A stretch of DNA of 64,000 bases, from positions 1 to 64,000 of the forward strand of contig JBGSVE010000044.1 in the NCBI GenBank assembly GCA_041753075.1, written 5' to 3'. Positions 8,945 to 19,374 of the stretch are shown here, piece after piece. Both the position numbers and the translations under genes were made by a program. Positions within the stretch are counted from its first letter, which is position 1, and each line of letters begins with the position of its first letter. Source of the stretch: UBA6163 sp041753075. Its GTDB lineage: Bacteria > Planctomycetota > Planctomycetia > Pirellulales > Pirellulaceae. The notes beneath the pieces were generated by a model. It had not been told where the DNA came from, did not search any database, and saw only the letters and a list, made by a program, of their open reading frames with translations.

Positions 8945-9361
8945 TTAAACCGCCGTGAGGTTGGACTCCTGGCGAAGCAAATGTCGTAGCGGAGCAATCC
9001 GGGTCGTCTTCGGGTCCGTGGGACTTGACGGTTTGGCTGGCGAAGCATCGCCATCAATCGCCTCGGGGACGACGCAGATGCCGCCATCGCTGGCAATCCT
9101 GCCGACATACAATCTTGGACCAGCAATCGTTGGCGAATCAACGATCGCGGTCACGGTCGATGCGGACGATACGCCGTTGCGATCGCTGTCTGCACCGGGA
9201 TGGTTATTGCCAAGCGGTGTCAATTCGCTGCGGACGACGCGAACGTCGCGTGGGGCTTCGATGCCGAGTCGAATCGTGTTTCCTTTGATTCGCAGCACCG
9301 TGATTTTGATGTCGTCGCCGATTTGGATCGATTCATCAAGTTTGCGAGTGAGGACGAGCAT
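8945..9361 (-). CDS. csrA: Carbon storage regulator CsrA with long C-terminal extension
   Basis: An RNA-binding translational regulator that recognises GGA in the loops of mRNA hairpins. The first 50 residues are a standard CsrA core (MLVLTRKLDESIQIGDDIKI, then RLGIEAPRDVRVVRSEL). The protein is 138 residues whereas CsrA is usually 60-75, so about 70 extra residues of Ser/Thr/Pro-rich, probably disordered sequence follow. A strong ribosome site (AGGAG) lies seven bases before the ATG. No flagellar genes or fliW are nearby. It is divergent from the deacetylase gene over a 236-bp gap. Confidence 0.88.
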   Translation of the reverse strand: MLVLTRKLDESIQIGDDIKITVLRIKGNTIRLGIEAPRDVRVVRSELTPLGNNHPGADSDRNGVSSASTVTAIVDSPTIAGPRLYVGRIASDGGICVVPEAIDGDASPAKPSSPTDPKTTRIAPLRHLLRQESNLTAV

Positions 9362-9597
9362 GGCAATCTCCTTCTGCCCAGGGGCACTGTTGAGTTAAAA
9401 ACTTTCCGTGTCAGAACGAAGTGACTGTATTGCAGCAATCGTACCAATCGATTCCAAAATCTGTATTTGCCGTCGGTTTATTTCCGCTTTGCGCTGGGGG
9501 CGGGAATTTTGTCGAATTACCATGAGCACCGCGCGGCCCGCCTGGTTCACGCTGGTCCCCGTTTTTACAAACCCTTGTAAAGTTAAACAAAACGTTC
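9362..9597. promoter_or_regulatory. Divergent intergenic region of csrA and the deacetylase gene
   Basis: 236 bp between divergently transcribed genes, with the csrA ribosome site (AGGAG) at its left end. Both promoters must lie here. No confident -35/-10 pair or operator is seen. Confidence 0.4.
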
Positions 9598-10533
9598 ATG
9601 AAGCCGTCGGCGAATCTTTCTTTGGACTTGGATAATAAGTGGGCATACCTGCGCGCCGCCGGACGCAGTGATTGGGAAAGTTGCGGCAGCTACTTCGACG
9701 CCGTGATTCCGCGGATTGTCGAAACCCTCGGCGAACTTGGTTTGCCGTTAACCATTTTCGTCGTCGGTCGTGACTTGGAATCGGCGAACGACGTCACCGC
9801 AATCGGCCAGTTCAAGTCAATGCCTCGGTTCGAGTTCGCGAATCATTCGTACAATCATTTGCCTTGGTTGCACACGATGGACGCCGCCGAGATCGAACAA
9901 GAAATCAATGCGACGAGCGCCGCGATCAAGGCCAAGCTTGGCATGGTTCCGGTTGGTTTTCGCGGTCCCGGTTTTTCCTGCCCACCGGAAGTACTGCGCG
10001 TTCTGGTGAATCAGCGGTTTGTCTATGACGCATCATTGTTTCCGACTTCGATTGCACCGATCGCGCGAACCGTGTTTCTGATGCGCAGCGATTTACGCGG
10101 CGAGCAACGTGAAAAGGCGGCTAAGTTGTACGGCGGCTGGAAGTCGGTTTTGCAACCCAATCGTCCGTATCGCCGCGAGGTTGATGATTGTCAGCTCTGG
10201 GAGCTGCCGGTAACCGTTATGCCGGGTACGCGGACGCCGATACACTTCAGCTACTTCACGTTCTTGGCCGGCTTTTCGACGTTGGCCGCGAAGGCGTATT
10301 TCCGTAATGCGATCATGCTTTGCCGATTGACCCGAACGCCACCGTCGATTTTGCTTCATCCGCCGGACTTTATGGGACGCGAGGATGACGCGGACATGGC
10401 GTACTTTCCCGCGATGAAGATCAGCCGTGGGGCCAAAATGGACATTGTTACCTGGGCACTAAAGCGATTGGCCGAGTCATTTGACGTGAAGTGTATGATT
10501 GAACACGTTCATGAACTTGATCAAGGCGAATAG
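9598..10533 (+). CDS. Polysaccharide deacetylase (NodB-like) family protein
   Basis: A carbohydrate esterase-4-type fold that typically removes acetyl groups from N-acetylated sugars. Motif 1 reads SLDLDN in place of the common TFDDG and keeps two Asp residues. Motif 2 is FANHSYNHL, with the two metal His in HSxxH. GFRGPGFSCP is the RxPxG-like motif 3, and LLHPPDF is the C-terminal His motif. There is no signal peptide, so it acts in the cytoplasm. It lies 9 bp before a WecG/TagA glycosyltransferase gene, which suggests modification of a lipid-linked sugar during surface polysaccharide synthesis. It is 311 residues. Confidence 0.82.
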   Translation: MKPSANLSLDLDNKWAYLRAAGRSDWESCGSYFDAVIPRIVETLGELGLPLTIFVVGRDLESANDVTAIGQFKSMPRFEFANHSYNHLPWLHTMDAAEIEQEINATSAAIKAKLGMVPVGFRGPGFSCPPEVLRVLVNQRFVYDASLFPTSIAPIARTVFLMRSDLRGEQREKAAKLYGGWKSVLQPNRPYRREVDDCQLWELPVTVMPGTRTPIHFSYFTFLAGFSTLAAKAYFRNAIMLCRLTRTPPSILLHPPDFMGREDDADMAYFPAMKISRGAKMDIVTWALKRLAESFDVKCMIEHVHELDQGE

Positions 10534-10542
10534 GCGGTAGCG

Positions 10543-11349
10543 ATGGTGGATTTGGGTCAACACAGCGTGCTCGGAATTGATGTCAACGCAATCGATTATG
10601 AAGCAGCAGTCGAAAAGATACTGTGCGCCGGTCGCGAGCATCGGGCGATGACGGTAACGGCATTGGCGGTACATGGCGTGATGACCGGCGTGATGGATGG
10701 CGAACATAATTATCGGCTGAACCAGTTTGATTTGGTTTGTCCCGATGGCCAACCGGTTCGCTGGGCGCTGCGGTTTTTGCACGGGTGTAAGTTAAAGGAC
10801 CGCGTTTATGGTCCCGAGTTGACGTTGCGGTTATGCCAGGCGGCGGCTCAGCAGGGAGTCGGCGTGTTCTTGTTCGGCGCGACCGAGGAAATGCTGACGC
10901 AGTTTTCCGACAAACTGACCGCGCGATTCGAGGGCCTGAAAATTGTCGGCCAGCGAGCGTCGAAATTTCGCCAATTAACGACATCGGAGTGTGACGAATT
11001 GGCCGCTGAAATCAACGCCAGCGGCGCTGGTATGTGTTTCGTTGGACTGGGTTGTCCGCGGCAGGAGGTGTTCGCGTTCGAGATGCGTGATCGGGTTGAT
11101 ATGCCATTGATCGCTGTCGGCGCGGCCTTTGCCTTTCACGCCGGATTGCTCGAACAAGCTCCACCGTGGATGCAGCGAAATGGCCTGGAGTGGCTGTTTC
11201 GTTTGACCCGCGAGCCTAAACGGTTGTGGCGTCGTTATTTGTACACGAATCCCTCGTTCGTGACGCTGTTCGCGCTGCAGTGGTTGGGGCTATATCGCGG
11301 CCACACCAATCGCGGCACCAAGCCGAGCGAAGAGATTCTGTTCGGTTGA
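10543..11349 (+). CDS. WecG/TagA/CpsF family glycosyltransferase
   Basis: A GT26-family enzyme that adds N-acetylmannosamine-type sugars to lipid-linked intermediates in teichoic acid, enterobacterial common antigen or exopolysaccharide synthesis. Family landmarks are LVCPDGQPVRWALRFL (catalytic Asp region), RVYGPEL, FLFGATEEML, VGLGCPRQEVFA, AFAFHAGLLEQAPPWMQ and GLEWLFRLTREPKRLWRRYL. It is 268 residues, which is complete. It follows the deacetylase gene by 9 bp and is probably in the same operon. The donor sugar is unknown. Confidence 0.9.
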   Translation: MVDLGQHSVLGIDVNAIDYEAAVEKILCAGREHRAMTVTALAVHGVMTGVMDGEHNYRLNQFDLVCPDGQPVRWALRFLHGCKLKDRVYGPELTLRLCQAAAQQGVGVFLFGATEEMLTQFSDKLTARFEGLKIVGQRASKFRQLTTSECDELAAEINASGAGMCFVGLGCPRQEVFAFEMRDRVDMPLIAVGAAFAFHAGLLEQAPPWMQRNGLEWLFRLTREPKRLWRRYLYTNPSFVTLFALQWLGLYRGHTNRGTKPSEEILFG

Positions 11350-11353
11350 TTCA

Positions 11354-11406
11354 GTGAGCGGAATGGCGCTAGCCACCGGTATTTGCCGATCGGAACCGGG
11401 GGCTAG
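11354..11406. repeat. Palindrome of the GGCGCTAGCCACCGG family, interrupted by an IS
   Basis: The left arm (11354-11380) contains GAGCGGAATGGCGCTAGCC. The expected right arm begins ACCGGGGGCTAG at about 11395-11406 and is then cut by the insertion sequence. A CTAG copy reappears at 12800-12803 on the far side. Confidence 0.65.
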
Positions 11407-11592
11407 CAGGCTGCTGAAAAAGTGATGCGTTGCATCGTTTCTTTTGTCGGCAGGTCGATTTCTTGAAAATTGACTCTGTCGATTCGTTCGTTACGCTCTG
11501 GATGGTCTCCCGAGCTTCATTCAATCGCCGATTTCCGCTCGCAGGAGCGTTTGTTCTCAGCCCTGCGACGCTACTTTACTCGCTCCGGTCAA

Positions 11593-12195
11593 TCATGCCC
11601 CACTGAGTTTAGTGATTCTTAGCAGGTTGTATGCCGACGCACTGATGTCGAAGTATTGCTGAAGCTTCCAACGTCCCACCCAGCGACTCCGGTGCAGACC
11701 CGCAATCGTCTTCGCCCAGCCGAAACACTCTTCGACACGCTTGCGAACTCGTTGGCTCACCGCGTACTGGACCGTCGCTTGTCGTGCCTGCATACGAATC
11801 CTGGCCTCAATCAGTGCCTTGCGATCAGCTCGTGCTGCCAACGGATCAGCCGGTTCATTGGACGTCATCGCTACATGAGGCGTCACATTTTCTTGCTCCA
11901 GTCGAATCAAAAACTCCCCGGCGTCGTAACCTGCATCAGCACCAATCGTCTTGGGGCTGCGGCCATGCTTCTTCTTATACTCTCGAAGCATCTCAATCGC
12001 CGCATCGCGCTCGGCGGTCCCATTGGCTTCGCTCACGCAAGTCTCGACGATCAATCCGTTGCGGTTCTCGCTCAAGACATGCCCTAAGTGAGCAAGCTGC
12101 GAAGGCTTGCCGGGACCCTTGCGATAAAGTTTTGCTTCGGGGTCAGTGCGTGAAGCATGGGTGTCGTTACTGCGTTTCTCACCGTGAAAGTTCAC
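11593..12195 (-). pseudogene. IS5-family transposase, C-terminal part (frameshifted)
   Basis: The C-terminal DDE half of the transposase. It shows NFHGEKRSNDTHASRTDPEA, GHVLSENRNGLIV, IGADAGYD (second catalytic Asp) and YAVSQRVRKRVEECFGWAKT (region of the catalytic Glu), ending YDISASAYNLLRITKL. Related transposases read continuously through a NPDVDFHG-like segment. Here that segment is out of frame with the upstream half, consistent with loss of one base near 12,200. The GTG used as start at 12195 overlaps the upstream TGA stop as GTGA, so re-initiation is conceivable, but a broken single gene is the simpler reading. Confidence 0.85.
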
Positions 12196-12779
12196 GTCCG
12201 GATTGCGGGCTTGAACGAATTGGCGTCACCTGAGTCATCGTTCTGTTCGTCTTTGGGACGAAAGCTTTTCATCGACGCGTAGCTTTCAATGATGGTTCCA
12301 TCGACGCTGAAATGATCATCGCTGCATAATCCAGCATGGATCGCCTGAGCCAGCACGGCATCGAAAAATGCAGCGGTGATCCCGTGTTCATCCATGAGGG
12401 GGCGGTTGTGAGTGAAGACGGTTGGATCAAAGGATGGTTCTTCGGGCGACATATTCAGGAACCAACGAAACAGCAGGTCGGTGTCGATCCGTTCGCAGAG
12501 TTGTCTTTCACTGCGAACGGAATACAGCGTCATTAACAACATGGCTTTGAGCAAGCGTTCTGGCGGGATGCCTGGCCGGCCATCACGGTGATAGGCGATT
12601 GAAAAAAGTCCGTCCATTGATTGCAGGATCGCGTCCACTCGCTTCTTCACTGGCCGCATCGGATGGTTTTTGCGAATCCTCGACTCAATGTCGATCGTGT
12701 AGAAAAACTGGGTCTGAGGGTCAGGTCGTCCGCGCATCACTATCTCCTTGCTGGTGAGCACAGTAGCATAACAATCCAC
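12192..12779 (-). pseudogene. IS5-family transposase, N-terminal part (frameshifted)
   Basis: The N-terminal half of an IS5-type transposase. It starts MRGRPDPQTQFFYTIDIESR and has the DUF772-like segment IPPERLLKAMLLMTLYSVRS with RQLCERIDTDLLFRWFL, then FSVDGTIIESYASMKSF with the first catalytic Asp. Translation ends at TGA (12192-12194) after FKPAIRT, whereas the +1/-1 frame continues into the rest of the protein. It lies inside the IS bounded by inverted repeats. Confidence 0.87.
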
Positions 12780-12813
12780 CCGACTTTTTCAGCAGCCGGC
12801 TAGCATCGTCACG

Positions 12814-14421
12814 TCAATCGCCGGCTGCCCGCGTCAACAGCGAGACAAATAATTGCCGGTCGATATCGTTCGTAACGAACTTAATCGCTCCGTCGGCCAT
12901 GCCAACATGAAAGCCGCCTTGATGGGAATCGCCGGTCCAGGCCAACGGGTCGGCGAAATCGAACGGAGCGTCTTCGGGTTGGCTCCAAACAACCGAGCCT
13001 TCGCGTCCGGCCTCAAAGATCATGACGCTGTTGGACGTCCCGTCAAGAAAATCGCGAAAGCTCGTTTTTCCTTCGGGATTTAGTCCGATTTCCTCGCCGA
13101 TTACAGCGTGAAAAACAGTATGCCCCGGCGGCAGGACGGCGCTGGGGTCGACGTAATACTCTGGAACCGATTGCGATAGCGGCAAATTGTGTGGACTGTC
13201 CCACGGTTCATCGAGGTGGAATTTTTCGTACAGTGCCTGCTGTTCAACGAATGGCAAAATCGCAACACGCCAACTGAGCAACGGCTTGCCGGCGGCATCT
13301 ACGATTGCCGGTGGTGGCAAATGGTTGTAGGCGGCATGATAATTGTGCATCGCCAACATGATTTGTTTGAGGTGATTGGAAGCCTGCATTCGCCGCGCCG
13401 CTTCGCGAGCAGCCTGCACGGCGGGCAATAGCAATCCCACCAGCACGCCGGTCGTGGCAATCGAAGCCGACGATTCGATCTGCAGCGTGACGGCGCGACC
13501 GTTTTGAACCGGGTTCAGCAGCTTCATCACCTCGTCGGCCATCCGGCTCATATATTTCTTGGTTGCCTCGGCCACCGCAGGCGACATGCCGCCTTGCATG
13601 TCTTGAGCCAGGAACAGCTCCCTGCCGGCGACCATTGAGTCACGCAGAATTCGCTCGACATCCACGGCGGCGGCTTCGTCATCACAAAGCAAGATCGTCT
13701 TGAACGATCCCTGGGTAACGCCCACGTTGGTGTTGATGCGAATCGCCTCAATCTTGTCGGGCAACAAACCCAGCGGTTGCAGACTCGGGGGCAATTGCCG
13801 CGATTGTTGTTGCGCCAGTCCGCTGAGCATCGGGCGCAGTGTCTTCAGCGTCGCGACCAGCGTTATGCCAGGGAATCGAGGCATGGGACCCACCAAAGTC
13901 GGCAACGGCCCGGTGCCGTTTTCCGCTGTGACGACTGCCTTCAAATACGTTGGGTTTGCCGCCACAAAATGTCGCGAATCGACTTGGTGCAAATACACAT
14001 CCGGCGATTGAGCCAACAAGTACGCATTGATTCCATCGATTGGTGCCGCAGTGCGAGACTTGAACAGCGAGTCGGAAAGTTTGGCAATTTCGTAATCCTT
14101 CGATGTTTCCACGACCACTCCAAACTGTGGACCGGATGGCGTTGGCATGCCGACAACAACTTTGATCGACGCCAAGTCCATAATGTCGATCCCTAATTGC
14201 TCCTTCGCCTGGACCTGGAAGATCTCGATTGGGAACATCGCTAGGCTAGGATCTTGCATTAACTCCACTGGCGATGCGACAACGACGGCGATCGCATCGT
14301 CGGGCACAAATTTCGACGTGATCGCTTGCGTCTGGGCCGCCGCAACACCGGCGATCAACCCCATCGCGATGGCGATCGAATCTCGCAATATGCGATCGGG
14401 GCAACGGAACAACTTGACCAT
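12814..14421 (-). CDS. DUF1559 domain protein with large N-terminal exported domain
   Basis: A planctomycete-expanded family of unknown function. A signal-like hydrophobic segment (about residues 11-30, IAIAMGLIAGVAAAQ) opens the protein. Residues 31-320 form an unclassified domain. The DUF1559 signature follows at 329-344 (GLLLPAVQAAREAARR), then NHLKQIMLAMHNYHAAY and the C-terminal FHVGMADGAIKFVTNDID. In most DUF1559 proteins the pilin-like motif is near the N-terminus after a membrane helix; here it lies in mid-protein. The ATG at 14421 is preferred over a TTG at 14472. It is divergent from pgi with a 164-bp gap. Confidence 0.82.
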   Translation of the reverse strand: MVKLFRCPDRILRDSIAIAMGLIAGVAAAQTQAITSKFVPDDAIAVVVASPVELMQDPSLAMFPIEIFQVQAKEQLGIDIMDLASIKVVVGMPTPSGPQFGVVVETSKDYEIAKLSDSLFKSRTAAPIDGINAYLLAQSPDVYLHQVDSRHFVAANPTYLKAVVTAENGTGPLPTLVGPMPRFPGITLVATLKTLRPMLSGLAQQQSRQLPPSLQPLGLLPDKIEAIRINTNVGVTQGSFKTILLCDDEAAAVDVERILRDSMVAGRELFLAQDMQGGMSPAVAEATKKYMSRMADEVMKLLNPVQNGRAVTLQIESSASIATTGVLVGLLLPAVQAAREAARRMQASNHLKQIMLAMHNYHAAYNHLPPPAIVDAAGKPLLSWRVAILPFVEQQALYEKFHLDEPWDSPHNLPLSQSVPEYYVDPSAVLPPGHTVFHAVIGEEIGLNPEGKTSFRDFLDGTSNSVMIFEAGREGSVVWSQPEDAPFDFADPLAWTGDSHQGGFHVGMADGAIKFVTNDIDRQLFVSLLTRAAGD

Positions 14422-14585
14422 GGAAAACTCGCTATGGCGAAAAGGGGACGAACGCGTCGGAACACAAATCAATGTAATAATTCTTTGCTTCGCCGACCAT
14501 CACGTGGGTGTTCCCGTGAATTCCAATCAGGGGAAACGTTACACTTTGTTGCATCAACCACCCCACGCAAGATCGGAAATCACCA

Positions 14586-16223
<1,638 letters not shown>

Positions 16224-16230
16224 TGCCGCA

Positions 16231-16644
16231 TCATTTCTTGCGAAGCTGTCCTGCGCTGGTTTCAAAGTAACGTCGGCGACGGTGGTGCGATGAATCGTCA
16301 CCGCTGGCTGCGGCAGCTTGGGCACCGCGCAAGTCATCAAGATTCGCGGCGCAGTAACGGCAACCGACCTGCTCAATGTGAAAGCGAAGGTAGTCAGCGG
16401 CTGTATCGTCAAGAACGCCCAACAAGTACTGTGACAACTCATCACGCGACGGGCATGACAAACGTCGCCTTCGCCAAATCACGCCGACGCTGTGCAGTCC
16501 CGCGTCTTCGCGGCCGATCACTGTTTGCAGACGCCGCCGCAACGATTCATCTTCGCGAAGTTGGCGCTCGATTTCCGCAAGTTGCTCGGTCGGTAGCGCT
16601 TCTTCGAGATACGCGCTAAGCTGGGAATCGGTTGGTTGAATCAA
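16231..16644 (-). CDS. Small zinc-finger-like protein, possible anti-sigma factor
   Basis: A 137-residue cytoplasmic protein. The first 40 residues (TDSQLSAYLEEALPTEQLAE and on) resemble the start of zf-HC2 anti-sigma factors. In the middle, SRDELSQYLLGVLDDTAADY is followed by FHIEQVGCRYCAANL, giving a His-x5-Cys-x2-Cys cluster that could bind zinc. There is no membrane helix, so if it is an anti-sigma factor it is a soluble one. The start is a TTG at 16644. The gene at 16663-17067 lies just upstream on the same strand. No sigma-factor gene is visible nearby, which weakens the anti-sigma reading. Confidence 0.6.
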   Translation of the reverse strand: MIQPTDSQLSAYLEEALPTEQLAEIERQLREDESLRRRLQTVIGREDAGLHSVGVIWRRRRLSCPSRDELSQYLLGVLDDTAADYLRFHIEQVGCRYCAANLDDLRGAQAAAASGDDSSHHRRRRYFETSAGQLRKK

Positions 16645-16662
16645 GGTCTCAAAAGTATATCA

Positions 16663-17067
16663 TCACAACGTGCTGCGGTCGCGATCGAAACCGTGTTCGT
16701 TGAATGTTACGGTGCCGCGACGCGACACCAAGGCGTCACCAAAGCGAGTCAGCGTCAGCGACCAACTTGTGGACAAACTGCCGGTGTGACCCGGTGAAAA
16801 TTCGCCGACGGCAAAGAAGGTCGGCTCGGGACGTTCAAGGTCGAGTTGATTCAGCGCGGCGGCATAGTGTCCGTGCAACCGATAAAACTTGTCTTGCGCG
16901 AGTTGAATGCTGGCCAGGTATTGGTGAGACTCGGCACTGAGTCTGCGATCGCCAAAGATTTGATAAACACCAAACCCCGTCGTAACGCAAACACCGAGCA
17001 CCAGCGCGACGACGATTCGCCGCAATGGGTGGTAACGATTTGATTTGGAAAGCGGGTTTGGATTCAT
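16663..17067 (-). CDS. Single-pass membrane protein of unknown function
   Basis: A 134-residue protein with one N-terminal membrane segment (about residues 16-37, RRIVVALVLGVCVTTGFGVY) preceded by positive charges, then a small extracytoplasmic domain (SHQYLASIQLAQDKFYRLHG). The layout recalls pseudopilins but the pilin cleavage motif is absent. The ATG at 17067 is preferred; a longer frame to 17148 adds an Arg-rich segment without a family counterpart I recognise. It is followed 18 bp later by the zinc-finger-like gene and is probably cotranscribed with it. Confidence 0.55.
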   Translation of the reverse strand: MNPNPLSKSNRYHPLRRIVVALVLGVCVTTGFGVYQIFGDRRLSAESHQYLASIQLAQDKFYRLHGHYAAALNQLDLERPEPTFFAVGEFSPGHTGSLSTSWSLTLTRFGDALVSRRGTVTFNEHGFDRDRSTL

Positions 17068-17336
17068 CGTTGAATACGAGATGCAAAATTCTCGTCGCAA
17101 ATTGGACCGGTAAAGCCTAGGACCATCCCGAATCCGCAAGCGAGTCACGGATCGTTATTTGCCGGGGAATCGCTGCAACGGTTGCTGGATTTGACGGTAG
17201 TTTCCGATTTTAGGGCCAAAATCATATGGGTAGACTTGACTAAGTGGTTCACATGCGTACACTCGCCAATCGCTTCAATTGCCTGGTACTCGAACTGGCT
17301 CGTACCGCCGAATATTTCAACCACGAGGGATCGAGA

Positions 17337-19298
17337 ATGAGAAAAACAGCAGCTTCGACGGCAACGGACACGGCTCAACGCCCACTTGATGCCGCAGACC
17401 CGTTGGTACGGCTTCGCGACGATTTTGGTTTGGATCAATTTCAACCTGGCCAGCGCGAGGTGATTGACCGATTGCTGGCCGGCCGCAGCGCCGCGGCTGT
17501 TTTTCCGACCGGTGGCGGCAAGTCGCTCTGTTACCAACTTCCGGCGCTCATGTTGCCAGGAACGACTGTCGTTATTTCACCTTTGATCGCATTGATGAAG
17601 GACCAGTGTGATTCGCTGGCGCGGCGTGGCATTGCAGCGGCGCGGTTGGATTCGACACTGTCGGCCGCGGAGATGTCCGCCGCAATGCAAGGTATACGGC
17701 GCGGCGATATTAAATTGCTATTCGTTGCACCGGAGCGGTTTTTCAACGAGCGATTCCGTGCCGCCGTTGGTGATTTGAAAATTTCATTGTTCGCCGTCGA
17801 TGAAGCGCACTGCATCAGCCGCTGGGGCCACAATTTTCGTCCTGACTATTTGAAGCTTGCCGAACTGGCGCGAGATTTGGGTGCCGAGCGAGTCTTGGCA
17901 TTGACGGCGACGGCGACACCGGCGGTGCTTGATGACATTTGTGACGCCTTTGCGATTGAACCGCACGACGCGATTCGCACACCATTTTTTCGCCCGAACT
18001 TGCAATTGCGTTCACAAGTTCTTGTCGCCAGCGAACGCGACGCGGCGATTTGCCAATGGATCCAGTCGCGCCCCCGTGGCGCGACGATCGTCTATGTGAC
18101 TTTGCAAAAAACGGCGATGGCCGTGGCGGAACTGCTCGCCGCACGCGGCCTGCCGGCAAGGCCGTACCACGCGGGCATGGACGATGACGTTCGTGCTCAA
18201 ACACAGCAATGGTTTACCCAGTCATCCGATGGCATCGTCGTTGCCACGATCGCATTTGGGATGGGCATCGACAAACCCGACATTCGTTATGTCTATCACT
18301 ATAATTCGCCGGCTTCACTGGAAGCCTACGCCCAAGAGATCGGTCGCGCTGGACGTGACGGTCGCGAGTCAATTTGTCATTGGTTGGTGGTTCCTGAGGA
18401 TCGTGTCGTACTCGAGAACTTTGTTTACGGGGATACACCGACGCGCCATGCCGTTGGCAAATTCGTGGACTTTGTCGTTGGCCAAGGCCAGACGTTTCAT
18501 CTCAGCCATTATCACACGTCCGCTGAAACCGATATTCGAATGTTGGTCACACGAACGCTGCTGACGTACCTTGAGCTTGATGGGTACATCGTGGCGAAGT
18601 CGCCGCGATACGACACTTACAAGATCAAACCACTGGTCACGTCGGCGTCGATATTGGCTCACTTCAACGGCGAGCGGCGCGACTTTATAGGCGGCATGTT
18701 GTCGTGTTTGACCAAAGGCCGCACTTGGTTTTTGTTGAACATGGCGGTCGCCGGAAAACGCTTGAACTGCGAACGCGAGCGGTTGGTTAAGGCGGTCGAG
18801 TATTTGGCTGAAAAGAGTTGGGTCGAAGTCGAAGTGTCAGATCTCGTTCACGGTTATCAAAAAACGCGATCCGTCACCGACGCAAAGCTATTGGCCGATC
18901 AATTGTTCGAGCGGATGGAGAAGCGCGAAGGCGAAGAGGTCCGACGACTCGACGGTGCGTTTGGGTTAGCCAAGGCGACCGAGTGCTTGGCAGCAATGTT
19001 GTCACAACACTTTGGCGAAACACTGGCGAAGCCGTGTGGTCATTGCACGTCTTGCCAGGGCGAAGGAAATTTCATTATTCCGCCTATCGCTGCCCGCAAC
19101 GTCGGAACCTCGGCAACGTCGGCGGTGGCAACGCTGGCGAAAAAGTACCCGGACCAATTGGCAACACCACGCGACCGCGCTCGATTTCTGTGCGGCATGT
19201 CCAGTCCTGGGTTCGTGCGAAGTCGCCTGTCTCGCGACGCCAGTTTTGGAATCTGCGAAGGGGTTCCGTACCAAACCGTCCTGGCGGCGTTGAGCTAG
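17337..19298 (+). CDS. recQ: RecQ-family ATP-dependent DNA helicase
   Basis: A superfamily 2 helicase that unwinds DNA 3' to 5' in recombination and fork repair. In the 653-residue numbering, PTGGGKSLCYQLPAL is Walker A (about 57-71), VDEAHCISRWGHNFRPDY holds DEAH (155-158) and the RecQ aromatic loop, ALTATAT is motif III, FGMGIDKPDIRYV motif V and QEIGRAGRDGR motif VI. The RQC region has a reduced zinc site with CGHCTSC. No HRDC domain is recognisable; the C-terminus ends at ICEGVPYQTVLAAL. The ATG at 17337 has GAGGGATCGAG just upstream and is chosen over an ATG-independent extension to 17244. Confidence 0.92.
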   Translation: MRKTAASTATDTAQRPLDAADPLVRLRDDFGLDQFQPGQREVIDRLLAGRSAAAVFPTGGGKSLCYQLPALMLPGTTVVISPLIALMKDQCDSLARRGIAAARLDSTLSAAEMSAAMQGIRRGDIKLLFVAPERFFNERFRAAVGDLKISLFAVDEAHCISRWGHNFRPDYLKLAELARDLGAERVLALTATATPAVLDDICDAFAIEPHDAIRTPFFRPNLQLRSQVLVASERDAAICQWIQSRPRGATIVYVTLQKTAMAVAELLAARGLPARPYHAGMDDDVRAQTQQWFTQSSDGIVVATIAFGMGIDKPDIRYVYHYNSPASLEAYAQEIGRAGRDGRESICHWLVVPEDRVVLENFVYGDTPTRHAVGKFVDFVVGQGQTFHLSHYHTSAETDIRMLVTRTLLTYLELDGYIVAKSPRYDTYKIKPLVTSASILAHFNGERRDFIGGMLSCLTKGRTWFLLNMAVAGKRLNCERERLVKAVEYLAEKSWVEVEVSDLVHGYQKTRSVTDAKLLADQLFERMEKREGEEVRRLDGAFGLAKATECLAAMLSQHFGETLAKPCGHCTSCQGEGNFIIPPIAARNVGTSATSAVATLAKKYPDQLATPRDRARFLCGMSSPGFVRSRLSRDASFGICEGVPYQTVLAALS

Positions 19299-19374
19299 TG
19301 GTAAGTCACTATTAAATATTAGGGCCAGCGGCTAGTGTTCTACGACGCTGCTCCAAACCTAAACTAGAGTATGC

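Larger units (their letters stand above)
11407..12799 (-). mobile_element. IS5-family insertion sequence, about 1.39 kb
   Basis: Perfect 15-bp inverted repeats lie at 11409-11423 (GGCTGCTGAAAAAGT) and 12783-12797 (ACTTTTTCAGCAGCC). Extended to 11407 and 12799 they become 17 bp with one mismatch. The 8-bp sequence GGCTAGCA occurs on both outer sides (11401-11408 and 12798-12805). Its centre, CTAG, is the usual target of IS5-type elements, so a 4-bp CTAG duplication at 11403-11406 and 12800-12803 is the preferred reading. The element carries a transposase on the minus strand, now split into two frames. The near-perfect ends suggest a fairly recent insertion. Confidence 0.87.

Noticed and set aside
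12180..12215. Programmed ribosomal frameshift in the transposase
   Set aside because: No A-rich or other slippery heptamer precedes the frame change, so a plain one-base indel is preferred.
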